Below are positions 17,377 to 26,558 of a stretch of DNA of 64,000 nt, piece by piece (position 1 is the stretch's first letter; every line of letters starts with the position of its first letter). The stretch is from positions 1,048,589 to 1,112,588 of the forward strand of contig NZ_JALIQS010000002.1 of NCBI RefSeq assembly GCF_024704725.1, written 5' to 3'. This DNA is from Shinella sp. CPCC 101442. GTDB taxonomy: Bacteria > Pseudomonadota > Alphaproteobacteria > Rhizobiales > Rhizobiaceae. Under the pieces are notes generated by a model. That model made no database searches. It was given only the letters and a program-made list of their open reading frames with translations, and was not told where the DNA came from. Both the position numbers and the translations under genes were made by a program.

Positions 17377-18381
17377 ATGGCAGTCGCATCAGGCGAAGCC
17401 GGACGGCAGGGAAATGACGGGCGCGTGCGCGTGCGGGACTTCCTGCGACACGACGGCATCGCGCTCGACAGCCCGGACGACCGGCTCTCCCTCGACGACA
17501 CCTTGATGAAGGGCGCGTTCCTGCATCGGGAGCTGCGCCGCGGGCTGGTGGTTCATATCAGCGACGCCATCGAGGAACGCGCCTTCACCGCCACCTCCCT
17601 GCTGCCGGAGGAGCTTTCCTGCATCTTCTTCCTGGAAGGCAGCGTGGACCTGTCGATCGGCGACCGCCGCTTCGCTTTCCAGGCCGATCGCGGCGCGGCG
17701 CGCGGGGTGGCGATCATGAACGCCTGCCCCGAGCATTTCGCGCGCGCTTCACGCGGACGCCAGCACCTGCGCCATCTCGTCGTCTCCGCCACGCCGGAAT
17801 GGTTGCACCGGGACGCCCTGGAGGCCGTCGCCGATACCAAGGGCGGCGCGCGCCTGCTGCGCGATCACCTCGCGGAACACCGCTGGACGCTGACGCCGCG
17901 CATGGTGGAACTCGTCCGCCAGATCTTCGACCCGTCGCCGCTCATTCCGGAACTGCGCGATCTCTATCTCGAAGGCCGCGCCGTCGAACTCGTCGCCGAG
18001 ACCATGGCCGCGGTGCTCCAGGCGGATCGCAGCGATGCAGGCGGAACCCTGTTGAGCCGGCAGGACGCGACCTGCCTGCAACGCGCCAAGGATTTCATAG
18101 AGGCACACACCACCGAGCCGCTCAGCGTCGAAACCATCGCGCGCGCCGCCGGCATCAGCGCCAGCGGGCTGCAACGCCTCTTCCGCGCCTCGGAAAACCG
18201 CAGCGTTTTCGACTATGTGCGCAATATCAGGCTCGAACGGGCCTTCGCCGCGCTCAGCCGTGGCGACGCTGGCGTACAGGACGCCAGCGCCATCGCCGGC
18301 TACACAAGCGCCGCCAATTTCGCCACCGCCTTCCGTCGCCGCTTCGGCATCGTCCCCACCGCGGTGCGCGTCAAAGACTGA
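17377..18381 (+). CDS. AraC-family regulator, PchR/YbtA-like
   Basis: Activator of siderophore uptake by context; 334 residues. The C-terminal AraC helix-turn-helix pair is clear (AKDFIEAHTTEPLSVETIARAAGISASGLQRLFR then DASAIAGYTSAANFATAFRRRFGIVPT). The N-terminal half (LLPEELSCIFFLEGSVDLSIGDRRF, YLEGRAVELVAETMAAV) matches PchR-type regulators that sense ferric siderophores. The ATG at 17377 has AAGGA six bases upstream; TTG at 17371 is unlikely. It is divergent from the receptor operon and shares the 217-bp control region that holds the IRO. Confidence 0.88.
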   Translation: MAVASGEAGRQGNDGRVRVRDFLRHDGIALDSPDDRLSLDDTLMKGAFLHRELRRGLVVHISDAIEERAFTATSLLPEELSCIFFLEGSVDLSIGDRRFAFQADRGAARGVAIMNACPEHFARASRGRQHLRHLVVSATPEWLHRDALEAVADTKGGARLLRDHLAEHRWTLTPRMVELVRQIFDPSPLIPELRDLYLEGRAVELVAETMAAVLQADRSDAGGTLLSRQDATCLQRAKDFIEAHTTEPLSVETIARAAGISASGLQRLFRASENRSVFDYVRNIRLERAFAALSRGDAGVQDASAIAGYTSAANFATAFRRRFGIVPTAVRVKD

Positions 18382-18444
18382 CGATGGCCGTGCGGACGGC
18401 GCCATCGACGCCGTCACCAACCGGGCCCTGCAGCGGCGGGTTTT

Positions 18445-19722
18445 TCACGCCTGGAACGTATAGTCCTTGATCGATTCCGGCTTCATCTCGATGGAGAAAC
18501 CCGGCAGCGACGGCGGCATATAGGCGGCGTTCTCGATGCGGCAGGGGTCGAGGAAGTGCTCGTGCAGATGGTCGACATACTCGATCACCCGGCCCTCCTT
18601 CGTGCCCGAGACGGCGATGTAGTCGATCATCGAGAGATGCTGGACATATTCGCAGAGCCCGACGCCGCCGGCATGCGGCCAGACCGGCAGGCCGTATTTC
18701 GCCGCCATCAGCAGCACCGCCAGCACCTCGTTGAGACCACCCATGCGGCATGAATCGATCTGCACGATGTCGATCGCACCGCCGGCGATCATCTGTTTGA
18801 AGACGATGCGGTTCTGGCACATTTCGCCGGTCGCCACCTTCACGGGATGGATCGCGTCGCGGATCGCCTTGTGGCCGGCAATATCGTCGGGGCTCGTCGG
18901 TTCCTCGATAAAGAACGGCTTGTAGGGCTGCAACTCCTTCACCCAGTCGATCGCCTGGCCGACCTCCCAGATCTGGTTGGCATCGATCATCATGGTGCGC
19001 TCGTCGCCGATCACCTCGCGCGCGATGCGCAGGCGACGCTTGTCGTCCTCGAGATCGCGGCCGACCTTCATCTTGATGTGGGTAAAGCCCTGATCGACGG
19101 CTTCCTGGCAGAGACGCCGCAGCTTCTCGTCGTCATAGCCGAGCCAGCCGGCCGAGGTCGTGTAGCAGGCGTAGCCTTCCTTTTCGAGGGTCGCGATACG
19201 CTCCGCCTTGCCCGCTTCCGCCTTTTTGAGGATGGCGAGCGCCTCCTCCGGCGTCAGCGCATCCGTGAGGTAGCGGAAGTCGATGATATCGAGGATTTCC
19301 TCCGCGCTCATCTCGGCGACGAGGCGCCAGACCGGCTTGCCGGCCTGCTTGGCAAGCAGGTCCCAGACCGCATTGACCACCGCACCCGTCGCCAGATGCA
19401 TGGCGCCCTTGTCCGGGCCGATCCAGCGCAGCTGGCTGTCGCTGGTCACATGGCGCCAGAAGCGGCCGGGATTTTCGCGTACCCATTCCAGATCGAGACC
19501 GACGACGAGATGTTTCATCGCATCGATCGCCGCGCAGCAGATCTCGTTGCCGCGACCGATGGTGAAGGTGAGGCCGTGGCCCTCCAGCCCCGCCTCGTCC
19601 GTGCCGAGCACGACATAGGCGGCCGAGTAATCCGGATCGGGGTTCATCGCGTCCGAGCCGTCGAGGCTCTGCGAGGTGGGAAAGCGCAGGTCGATGGAAC
19701 GGAGGCTGGTGATCTTGGTCAT
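18445..19722 (-). CDS. L-fuconate-dehydratase-like enolase-superfamily enzyme
   Basis: Mg-dependent acid-sugar dehydratase of 425 residues, close in pattern to L-fuconate dehydratase (FucD/ENOSF1): PTSxSLDGSDAMNPDPDYSAA at the N-terminus, the KxK base pair in HIKMKVGRD, metal ligands in MIDANQIWEV, FFIEEPTSPDD and VATGEM, and the His of PVWPHAGGVGLCEY. It would make 2-keto-3-deoxy-L-fuconate, which the SDR encoded next door could oxidise. Start is the ATG at 19720-19722. It is the last gene of the sugar operon that begins with the binding protein at 27875. Confidence 0.88.
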   Translation of the reverse strand: MTKITSLRSIDLRFPTSQSLDGSDAMNPDPDYSAAYVVLGTDEAGLEGHGLTFTIGRGNEICCAAIDAMKHLVVGLDLEWVRENPGRFWRHVTSDSQLRWIGPDKGAMHLATGAVVNAVWDLLAKQAGKPVWRLVAEMSAEEILDIIDFRYLTDALTPEEALAILKKAEAGKAERIATLEKEGYACYTTSAGWLGYDDEKLRRLCQEAVDQGFTHIKMKVGRDLEDDKRRLRIAREVIGDERTMMIDANQIWEVGQAIDWVKELQPYKPFFIEEPTSPDDIAGHKAIRDAIHPVKVATGEMCQNRIVFKQMIAGGAIDIVQIDSCRMGGLNEVLAVLLMAAKYGLPVWPHAGGVGLCEYVQHLSMIDYIAVSGTKEGRVIEYVDHLHEHFLDPCRIENAAYMPPSLPGFSIEMKPESIKDYTFQA

Positions 19723-19784
19723 GGAAACGGCCCTTGGAAATGGTCGGATTGGCCATCGACGCAATGCCGATGGCCGTCGTTAAC

Positions 19785-20519
19785 TCAGATGGTCCAGCCG
19801 CCGTCGATGGCGTAGGCCTGGCCCGTCGTGTAGGTGGCGCCGGCGAGGTAGACGGCGAGATCGGCGATTTCTTCCGGCGTGCCGATGCGGCCGATCGGCT
19901 GGCGGGCGATGAAGGCGGCCCGCGCCGTCTCGAAATCCCCTTGGGCGCGCAGGCGATCCTGTAGCGAGGGGCTTTCGACCGTGCCGGGGCAGATGCAATT
20001 GCAGCGGATGCCTTGGGCGACGTAGTCGGCGGCAACCGACTTGGTGAGACCGACGACCGCCGCCTTGGTGATGGTGTAGGCGGCGCGGTTCGGTACCCCC
20101 TTCATGCTGGAGGCGACCGAGGCCATGTTGATGATGGCGCCGTCCTTCTTCTCCAGCATCGCCGGCAGCACGGCCCGGATCATGCGCACCATGGCGCGGA
20201 CATTGAGGTCGAAGGCGAAGTCGAGATCCTTGTCCGGCATGTCGAGGATCGAGCCTGCATGCACGAAGCCGGCGCAGTTGAAGAGCACGTCGAACGGGCC
20301 GGTCGCGGCAACGACGCGGCTGACGGCATCCCCATCGAGCACATCGAGCACATAGGTTTCGATATTGGCTTCGGTAGCGAGGCTCTTCAGCGCCTCAGCG
20401 TTGATATCAGTCGCAATGACCTTGGCGCCGGCGCGCGCGAAGGCGAGCGCACTTGCCCGGCCGATCCCCTGACCGGCGGCGGTAAGCAGGACACGCTTGT
20501 TTTCGAGGGAAAGGCTCAT
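19785..20519 (-). CDS. Short-chain dehydrogenase, probably 2-keto-3-deoxy-L-fuconate dehydrogenase-like
   Basis: Classical SDR of 244 residues with cofactor motif TAAGQGIGRASA, NCAG in FNCAGFVHAG, active-site Ser in NMASVASSMKG and YTITK for the Tyr-Lys pair. An Asp after beta-2 (IATDINAE) suggests NAD. Its sequence style (BDH2/KDFDH-like: LLTAAGQGIGRA, NCICPGTVESPSL) and position before the fuconate dehydratase fit oxidation of 2-keto-3-deoxy-L-fuconate to the 2,4-diketo acid. The expected diketo-acid hydrolase (FAH family) is not present in the window. Confidence 0.85.
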   Translation of the reverse strand: MSLSLENKRVLLTAAGQGIGRASALAFARAGAKVIATDINAEALKSLATEANIETYVLDVLDGDAVSRVVAATGPFDVLFNCAGFVHAGSILDMPDKDLDFAFDLNVRAMVRMIRAVLPAMLEKKDGAIINMASVASSMKGVPNRAAYTITKAAVVGLTKSVAADYVAQGIRCNCICPGTVESPSLQDRLRAQGDFETARAAFIARQPIGRIGTPEEIADLAVYLAGATYTTGQAYAIDGGWTI

Positions 20520-20540
20520 GGTTTCTCCTTGCGTGGGGCG

Positions 20541-20990
20541 TCAGGCGCTCGGTCGGCGCTCGACGACGTAGATATGATCGGCGGCGAGCACGACCTCGCC
20601 CTTCTGGTTGATGACCTCGGTGCGCTCGATGACGCGGCCGGAGCCGGCGCGTTTCGGATCGTCTTCCTTGGCCGATATCGTCACGCGGGTGTGAATCGTA
20701 TCGCCGATGAAGACCGGTCTGACAAAACGCATCCTGTCATAGCCGTAGGAAAAGGCGACCGGATTGATGACGCTGGCCGTCAGGCCGACACCGATGGAAA
20801 AGACCATGGTGCCATGGGCGATGCGCTGGCCGAAAGGCTGCGTCTTCATGAACTCGGCATCCATGTGATGCGGGAAGAAATCACCGGTATGGCCGGCATG
20901 CACGACGAAATCCGTCTCGGTGATCGTGCGCCCGTTCGTCTTGCGCCCCTCGCCGATTTCATAATCCTCGAAATACTTGACCTGTTCCAT
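20541..20990 (-). CDS. MaoC-family hot-dog dehydratase
   Basis: Single hot-dog domain of 149 residues from the ATG at 20988-20990 (AGGAACAG upstream). Family features: the entry [20 protein letters not shown], then [24 protein letters not shown] and the end [13 protein letters not shown]. MaoC proteins usually hydrate or dehydrate acyl-CoA thioesters. Its presence between an SDR and a Gfo/Idh/MocA gene in a deoxy-sugar operon is unexpected. The catalytic Asp/His pattern in this copy reads [18 protein letters not shown] related protein (shared [17 protein letters not shown]) is encoded at 28885-29412. Confidence 0.85.
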   Translation of the reverse strand: MEQVKYFEDYEIGEGRKTNGRTITETDFVVHAGHTGDFFPHHMDAEFMKTQPFGQRIAHGTMVFSIGVGLTASVINPVAFSYGYDRMRFVRPVFIGDTIHTRVTISAKEDDPKRAGSGRVIERTEVINQKGEVVLAADHIYVVERRPSA

Positions 20991-21003
20991 CTGCTGTTCC
21001 TGT

Positions 21004-22074
21004 TTACGGCCGGGCGGCGAGCGGCGTGGCGGGAGCGGCGCTGGAGGCGTAAGCGGCCTCGACAAGCGCCATGGTCATCCATGCGTCCTCGACCGAGGAA
21101 ACGAGTTCGGCATCCTCGCCGGAAACGAAGCGCTGGAGGTTGGCCATGCGGCCGACGAAGGCGTCGGGGAACCATGTCCCCTCAAGCGGCACCGACACCC
21201 AGCCGTCGCCGCCCTTCGGGTAGATTTCGAGAATGTCGGGCTCACCGCGCGGATAGTCGAGATTGACGCCGAGCTGGAGATAGGCCGCGCCCTCGGTGCC
21301 GGAGACGCGGAACTCGCAGGCCTGATGCCGGCGGCCGAACTTGTGGTCGTGGTTGATCGACAACGCGCAGCGCACCCGGTCGCCATAATCGAGGATCGCG
21401 GTGGTGCGGGTCTGCGCCATCCGGTGGTTCGGGTGGCCGATCGACTTGGCGTGCACGCCCTTCGGATCGCCCAGGATCTGGCGGATGGCGTCGAGATAGT
21501 GGATCGAGTGCATGGCGATCTCGATGCGCGGCAGGCCTTCGAGGAAGGACCAGAGTTCCCACGGCGTATCGAGCGCCAGATGGACGTCGAAATCGACGAC
21601 CTCGCCGAGCAGCCCCTTGGCGATGGCATCCTTGAGCGCCAGCAGCATCGGCGCGAAGCGGAGCTGGAAGTTGACGGCGGCCTTGAGCTTCTTGTCGCGG
21701 CAGATGTGCAGGATTTCTGTCGCCGCCGCGAGGTCGGAGCCCATCGGCTTCTGGATCAGCGCCGCCGCACCATCCGGGAGGGCCGCCAGCACCTTGGCGT
21801 GTGCTGCCGGTGGAGTGGCGAGGTCGAAAATCGCGCCTTCGACAGACGCCGCCTCCTCGACCGTGCGATAGGCTGCAACGCCCCATTTCTCGGCCAACAC
21901 CGCCGCCTTGGCATGATCAGGATCGTAGACCCCGGCAATCGGGAAACCACGCTTGCGATAGGCGGGGTAATGCGCGTCGCCGACGATCGAACCGGCACCG
22001 AAGGTGACGATCGGGCGGGGATTTGACGGAAGGGGCCAGGATTGTGCCAGCGATGTCGGATCGAAATCAGGCAT
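21004..22074 (-). CDS. Gfo/Idh/MocA-family sugar oxidoreductase
   Basis: NAD(P)-dependent dehydrogenase of 356 residues: Rossmann fold opening [22 protein letters not shown], the EKP-like motif as IQKPMGSDL, and a C-terminal alpha/beta domain with a conserved His ([13 protein letters not shown]). The Glu of the usual EKP is Gln here. It likely oxidises a sugar or lactol in the pathway. The start overlaps the mutarotase stop by eight bases, so translation is coupled. Substrate not known. Confidence 0.85.
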   Translation of the reverse strand: MPDFDPTSLAQSWPLPSNPRPIVTFGAGSIVGDAHYPAYRKRGFPIAGVYDPDHAKAAVLAEKWGVAAYRTVEEAASVEGAIFDLATPPAAHAKVLAALPDGAAALIQKPMGSDLAAATEILHICRDKKLKAAVNFQLRFAPMLLALKDAIAKGLLGEVVDFDVHLALDTPWELWSFLEGLPRIEIAMHSIHYLDAIRQILGDPKGVHAKSIGHPNHRMAQTRTTAILDYGDRVRCALSINHDHKFGRRHQACEFRVSGTEGAAYLQLGVNLDYPRGEPDILEIYPKGGDGWVSVPLEGTWFPDAFVGRMANLQRFVSGEDAELVSSVEDAWMTMALVEAAYASSAAPATPLAARP

Positions 22075-22396
22075 GGAAAAAGACCTCTTCCATGCCAGCC
22101 CACCATTCGCCTTCCTTGCGGGTTTCGAGCGGTGCCTGGCAGGGCATGCAGACGGCCCACCATTCCTGCGTCTTCGGATCGGCGGCCATCTTCGCCATGT
22201 CGGCGGCGTAATCGGCGCCGTGATATTCCAAGAATGAGAAGAGCAGGTTCTCAGGCTCCTTCAGGAAGATCGAATAGTTCCGGATATTGCAGGCCGAAAT
22301 CCTGGCCAGCACCTCCGGCCAGACGGCGGCGTGCAGGCGCTTGTACTCTTCGATCTTTTCCGGCTTCAGGCCGATCACCATGCCGATGCGCTGCAT
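22067..22396 (-). CDS. L-rhamnose mutarotase-family protein
   Basis: RhaM-like anomerase of 109 residues that speeds alpha/beta exchange of a 6-deoxy-sugar pyranose. Family landmarks: RIGMVIGLKPEKIEEYKRLHAAVWPEVL (catalytic His in LHAAVWP), IRNYSIFLKEPENLLFSFLEY and the tandem Trp before CMPCQAPL. It supports a 6-deoxyhexose (L-fucose or L-rhamnose type) as the imported sugar of this operon. Three-base gap to the upstream enolase-superfamily gene. Confidence 0.9.
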   Translation of the reverse strand: MQRIGMVIGLKPEKIEEYKRLHAAVWPEVLARISACNIRNYSIFLKEPENLLFSFLEYHGADYAADMAKMAADPKTQEWWAVCMPCQAPLETRKEGEWWAGMEEVFFHA

Positions 22397-22399
22397 GTC

Positions 22400-23518
22400 T
22401 CAGGCTCCCTTGCGGATTTCGTGCTCGAACTCGCCAATCGAACGGGCGCGAATGGCGTCCCAGTCCCAATCGATGCCGAGGCCCGGCACAGTCGGCGCCA
22501 GCGCCATGCCGTTCTCGATCTTCAGGCGCGACGTGGTGATGTCGTCGAGCTGCGGGATGTATTCGACATATTTGCCGTTCTGCACCGCGCAGGTCAGGCT
22601 GACATGCAGTTCCATCAGGAAATGTGGGCAAATCGGCATGTCGAAGGCCTCAGCCGCATGCGCCACCTTCAGCCACGGCGTGATGCCGCCGATACGACCG
22701 GCATCGACCTGCACGATCGAGCAGGCGCCCTTCTGCATGTATTCTCGAAAATGGCGGATCGAATAGAGGGATTCGCCGATCGCAATCGGTGTCGACGTCG
22801 ACTGGTTGAGGCGTACATGGCCGTCGATATCGTCGGCCGGCAGCGGCTCCTCGATCCAGCCGAGATCGAGATCGCGCAGGCGTTCCGCCCGGCGGATCGC
22901 CTCGTCGACCGAAAAGCCCTGATTGGCATCAGTCATGATCTCGTAGCCATCGCCGACCGCCTTGCGAACGGCCGAGAGACGCGCCACATCCTCCGAACCG
23001 TGCGGTTTGCCGATCTTCACCTTCGAGCCGGTGAACCCCTTGGACTTGGCGTCCAGCGCATCCTCGACCAGCGCCTCCACGGGAATATGCAGCCAGCCGC
23101 CTTCGGTCGTGTAGAGCGGGCAGCGATCCTTCGCACCACCGGCAAGCTTCCAGAGCGGCAGGTTCTGTTTCCGTGCGCGCAGGTCCCAGAGCGCGGTGTC
23201 GATGGCGGCGAGCGCAATCGAGGTGATGGCGCCGATGGTGGTGGCGTGGGTCGCGAATTCCAGCTCGTGCCAGATCGCCTCGATCCGGTCCGCGTCGCGG
23301 CCGATGATCCGCGGCACGAGATGATCGGCGAGCAGCCTCATGACGGAGGAGCCGCCCGTGCCGATCGTATAGCTGTAACCGGTGCCGACCGCGCCGTCGC
23401 TGTCGGTGATGGTGACGAGCGGCGTTTCCTGGCTGACGAAGCTCTGAATGGCATCCGTGCGCTCGACCTTCGGGCGAAGGTCGACCATTTTCAGTTCGAC
23501 GCGTTCGATCTTCGCCAT
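22400..23518 (-). CDS. Mandelate racemase/muconate lactonizing enzyme-family acid-sugar dehydratase
   Basis: Second enolase-superfamily enzyme of the operon, 372 residues from the ATG at 23516-23518. It shows TTIGAITSIALAAIDTALWDLRA, the KxK motif in GSKVKIGK, metal ligands IMTDANQ, WIEEPLP and IAIGES, and the His in ICPHFLMELH. The fold and the Lys/His pair fit an acid-sugar dehydratase or epimerase of the mandelate-racemase subgroup. Having it beside an L-fuconate dehydratase suggests that a second sugar acid (for example from L-galactose, L-arabinose or an epimer) is also used. Exact substrate unknown. Confidence 0.82.
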   Translation of the reverse strand: MAKIERVELKMVDLRPKVERTDAIQSFVSQETPLVTITDSDGAVGTGYSYTIGTGGSSVMRLLADHLVPRIIGRDADRIEAIWHELEFATHATTIGAITSIALAAIDTALWDLRARKQNLPLWKLAGGAKDRCPLYTTEGGWLHIPVEALVEDALDAKSKGFTGSKVKIGKPHGSEDVARLSAVRKAVGDGYEIMTDANQGFSVDEAIRRAERLRDLDLGWIEEPLPADDIDGHVRLNQSTSTPIAIGESLYSIRHFREYMQKGACSIVQVDAGRIGGITPWLKVAHAAEAFDMPICPHFLMELHVSLTCAVQNGKYVEYIPQLDDITTSRLKIENGMALAPTVPGLGIDWDWDAIRARSIGEFEHEIRKGA

Positions 23519-23519
23519 G

Positions 23520-24617
23520 TCAGCCTCGCAAAGTGCGGCCGCTTTCGCGGTCGAAGAGATGGGCCTGGGACAGGTCGAAGCAGAAGGACAGCGCCTCGCC
23601 GGGCGCAAGACGCCGCGGGTTCAGCATGCGACCGACCCATTCGGCGCCGGCATAGTCGGAGAAGACGAGCGTTTCGTTGCCGAGCGGTTCCGTCAGGATG
23701 ACGCGCAGGTCCTGCCTGTGCACATCGGCGTCCTCACCGGAATGAATGCCGTGGCCGGCCGGATAGAGATCGTCCGGACGCAGGCCGAAGGTCACCTTCT
23801 GACCGGCCGTCACGCGGTCCCTGAAGCGGGCCGGCAGCGGCAGGCGGTCGCCATTTGCGAAAACGACCTGCCCGTCGGCGATGTCGGCATCCTTGAGGTT
23901 CATCGGCGGCGAACCGATGAAGCCGGCGACGAATTTCGAATTCGGCCGCTGGAAGACATCCTCCGGCGTGCCGACCTGTTCGATATAGCCGTCACGCATG
24001 ATGACGATGCGGTCGGCGAGTGTCATCGCCTCGACCTGGTCGTGTGTGACGTAAATGACGGTCGATTGCACCTTGGCATGCAGCTTCTTGATCTCGACGC
24101 GCATCTGCGTCCTGAGCTTCGCATCGAGGTTCGACAGCGGCTCGTCGAACAGGAAGACATCCGGATTGCGCACGATAGCGCGGCCCATGGCGACGCGCTG
24201 GCGCTGGCCGCCGGAGAGCTGCGAGGGACGGCGGTCGAGCAGGTGCGTGAGGTCCAGTGTCCTGGCCGCCTCGTCCACCTGGGGCGCAATATCCTCCGGC
24301 TTCTGGCCTGCGATCTTCAGCGAGAAGCCCATGTTCTCGCGCACGGTCATATGCGGATAGAGCGCGTAGGACTGGAAGACCATGGCAAGGTTGCGGGCAC
24401 GCGGCGGCAGGTCGTTGATCACCCGGCCACCGATCTTGATATTGCCGGCGGAGACCGGTTCGAGGCCGGCGATCATGCGCAGCGTCGTCGACTTGCCACA
24501 ACCGGAGGGGCCGACGAGCGCGATGAACTCGCGGTCCGCCACTTCCAGATCGATGCCGTGCACCACGTCGAGCGAGCCGTAGCGCTTCACCAGCTTTTCA
24601 AGGGAAACGGTTGCCAT
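23520..24617 (-). CDS. Sugar ABC transporter ATP-binding protein (UgpC/MsmK family)
   Basis: ATPase subunit of a CUT1 importer, 365 residues. Walker A GPSGCGKSTT, Q-loop VFQSYALYPHMTVRENM, signature LSGGQRQRVAMGRAI, Walker B DVFLFDEPLSNLD, H-loop THDQVEAMTLADR, followed by the C-terminal TOBE regulatory domain (GIHSGEDADVHRQDLRVILTEPLGNE). It pairs with the permeases at 24621 and 25501 and the binding protein at 26559. Confidence 0.95.
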   Translation of the reverse strand: MATVSLEKLVKRYGSLDVVHGIDLEVADREFIALVGPSGCGKSTTLRMIAGLEPVSAGNIKIGGRVINDLPPRARNLAMVFQSYALYPHMTVRENMGFSLKIAGQKPEDIAPQVDEAARTLDLTHLLDRRPSQLSGGQRQRVAMGRAIVRNPDVFLFDEPLSNLDAKLRTQMRVEIKKLHAKVQSTVIYVTHDQVEAMTLADRIVIMRDGYIEQVGTPEDVFQRPNSKFVAGFIGSPPMNLKDADIADGQVVFANGDRLPLPARFRDRVTAGQKVTFGLRPDDLYPAGHGIHSGEDADVHRQDLRVILTEPLGNETLVFSDYAGAEWVGRMLNPRRLAPGEALSFCFDLSQAHLFDRESGRTLRG

Positions 24618-24620
24618 GGA

Positions 24621-25487
24621 TTATCCTTTGACTGCGCCGGAGGTGAGGCCGGAAACGAGATGCTTCTGCACGATGAAGGTCAGGACGAGGGCCGGAATGA
24701 TCATGATCACCGCCAGCGCGCACATGCCGCGCCAGTCGATGGTGAATTCCGACGTGTAGTCGAGCAGGCCGACCGGCAGGGTCTTGGAGTTGACGGAACG
24801 GGTGAGCTGCGAGGCGAGCGCGAACTCGTTCCACGAGGTGAGGAAGGCGAAGATGCCGGCGGATGCGATGCCGGGGCCGGCGAGCGGAAACTCCACCTGC
24901 CAGAAGGCCTGCCAGCGCGTGCAGCCGTCGATCTGCGCGGCCTCGGCCAAATCCTTCGGCACCTGGCGGAAGAAGCCGTCGATCAGCCAGATGGTGAAGG
25001 GCACGTTGAGCGCGACATAGGCGGTGATCAGGCCGAAATGCGTGTCGATGATGCCGAGCTTCGAATAGACGAAGAACAGCGGGAGTGACAGCGCGATACC
25101 GGGCACGGTGCGCGTGAGCATCAGGCCAAGGAAGATCGACGACTTCGCCTTGAAGCGGAAGCGTGCGAACGCATAGCCGCCGGCCATGCCGATGGCGAGC
25201 GCGATCGCCGTCGAGGTGACGGAGATGATCAGCGAATTGCGGAAATATTCGATGATCGGAATACCGCCCTGCCCGACGCCGGAGAACATCGCGACATAGG
25301 CATCGAAGGAAAGCTCCTGCGGGATCCAGACCGGCGGCTTCGCCATGATCTCGACCGTCGGGCGGAAGGAGGCAAGCACGATCCACAGGCCCGGCAGGCA
25401 GATGATGGTCATTGCCAGGAAGAGGCCGATCTTGTGGGCGATGGACAAGAGGAAGCCGTTGAAACGGGCTTTTGCGTTGTCGTTCAT
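24621..25487 (-). CDS. Sugar ABC transporter permease (MalG type)
   Basis: Inner-membrane permease of 288 residues, start MNDNAKARF at the ATG 25485-25487. About six transmembrane segments; EAA loop EAAQIDGCTRWQAFWQVEFPLAGPG contacts the ATPase. It is one base short of touching nothing else: the ATPase gene starts three bases after its stop. Member of the CUT1 importer for the operon sugar. Confidence 0.93.
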   Translation of the reverse strand: MNDNAKARFNGFLLSIAHKIGLFLAMTIICLPGLWIVLASFRPTVEIMAKPPVWIPQELSFDAYVAMFSGVGQGGIPIIEYFRNSLIISVTSTAIALAIGMAGGYAFARFRFKAKSSIFLGLMLTRTVPGIALSLPLFFVYSKLGIIDTHFGLITAYVALNVPFTIWLIDGFFRQVPKDLAEAAQIDGCTRWQAFWQVEFPLAGPGIASAGIFAFLTSWNEFALASQLTRSVNSKTLPVGLLDYTSEFTIDWRGMCALAVIMIIPALVLTFIVQKHLVSGLTSGAVKG

Positions 25488-25500
25488 GTCAGCACTCCCC

Positions 25501-26397
25501 TTACCATTCGGCTGCGATCTGGGTCCGCGCGGCCGAAAGCTTGCGGAAGAAATAGACGGTGAAGAGGATGGAAAGCAGGATCGCGACATAGGCCATGGCA
25601 TTGGCGAGGCCCATGCGGGCATCCGCATAGGCGGTGCGCGAGATGAGCGTCCAGAGCAGTTCCGTACGCTTTGCCGGACCGCCATCCGTCATGATCTTCA
25701 CGATGTCATAGGCGCGGGCGACGTCGAGCGAACGGATCGTCATGGCGATATAGGCGAAGGGCATGATGAAGGGCCAGGTGACGTAGCGGAACGTCTGCCA
25801 GGGCGTGCAGCCATCGACGCGCGCCGCCTCGATCGGCTCCTTCGGCATGGCGAGCAGGCCGGCCAGGATGAGGATGGCGAAGACCGAGGTGGACGACCAG
25901 ACTTCGGCGACGAGGATCGCGAAGAAGGCGAGCGAACCGTCGATCAGCCACGGGATCGCTTGATCGGTGAGGCCGAGCGACTGCAGGGCGTTGTTCACGA
26001 GGCCGATATTGTCGTTGAACATGAACTTGAACTGGAAGCCGACGAGGATCGGCGAAAACATCATGGGAAACATCATGATGGTGCGCAGCAGCCGCTGGCC
26101 GCGCGTGGCCTTCTCGACAAGCATGGCCAAGCCGAGGCCGAGCAGCATCTCGACATTGAGCGCGACCGTCAGCAGGAGCACGGTCCGGCCAAAGGCCGTC
26201 CAGAACTCGATATCCGTCAGGATGCGCACATAGTTGCGGAAACCGATCAGGGTAAAGAGCGATGCCGGCTGCGTCAGCCGGAACGGCGTGAAGCTTGAAT
26301 AGAGCGACAGGATCAGCGGAATGATGACGACGGCTGCCAGCACCAGAATGGCGGGCAGCAGAAGCAGAAACGGTGCCGGTGGCCTCCAGCCTTTCAT
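25501..26397 (-). CDS. Sugar ABC transporter permease (MalF type)
   Basis: Inner-membrane permease of 298 residues. The ATG at 26395-26397 has AGGAG eight bases upstream, better than the ATG seven codons earlier. Hydrophobic N-terminus PFLLLLPAILVLAAVVIIPLILSLYSSF and EAA loop EAARVDGCTPWQTFRYVTWPF. It follows the binding-protein gene after 160 bases containing two GC hairpins, and precedes the second permease by 13 bases. Confidence 0.93.
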   Translation of the reverse strand: MKGWRPPAPFLLLLPAILVLAAVVIIPLILSLYSSFTPFRLTQPASLFTLIGFRNYVRILTDIEFWTAFGRTVLLLTVALNVEMLLGLGLAMLVEKATRGQRLLRTIMMFPMMFSPILVGFQFKFMFNDNIGLVNNALQSLGLTDQAIPWLIDGSLAFFAILVAEVWSSTSVFAILILAGLLAMPKEPIEAARVDGCTPWQTFRYVTWPFIMPFAYIAMTIRSLDVARAYDIVKIMTDGGPAKRTELLWTLISRTAYADARMGLANAMAYVAILLSILFTVYFFRKLSAARTQIAAEW

Positions 26398-26489
26398 ATC
26401 GGCTTCTCCTGTCTTCACGAATGCAAGGAAAACCCGCCTGCCGAGACCGGTAGCGTTCTCTCGTTTTCCGAAATGTCATTAGGGGTGGC

Positions 26490-26549
26490 AAGTGGCGCCG
26501 CAAGGCGGCGACACAAGGGTTACAAGTGGCGCCGGGTGACCGGCGCCAC
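26490..26549. repeat. Tandem GC hairpins between binding-protein and permease genes
   Basis: The 11-base unit AAGTGGCGCCG occurs at 26490-26500 and again at 26524-26534; each begins a hairpin. The second is perfect: GTGGCGCCGG (26526-26535) and CCGGCGCCAC (26540-26549) around GTGA. Located just after the binding-protein stop on the minus strand, they resemble REP/attenuator elements that let the binding protein be expressed above the membrane subunits. Confidence 0.65.
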
Positions 26550-26558
26550 AGGGTACGC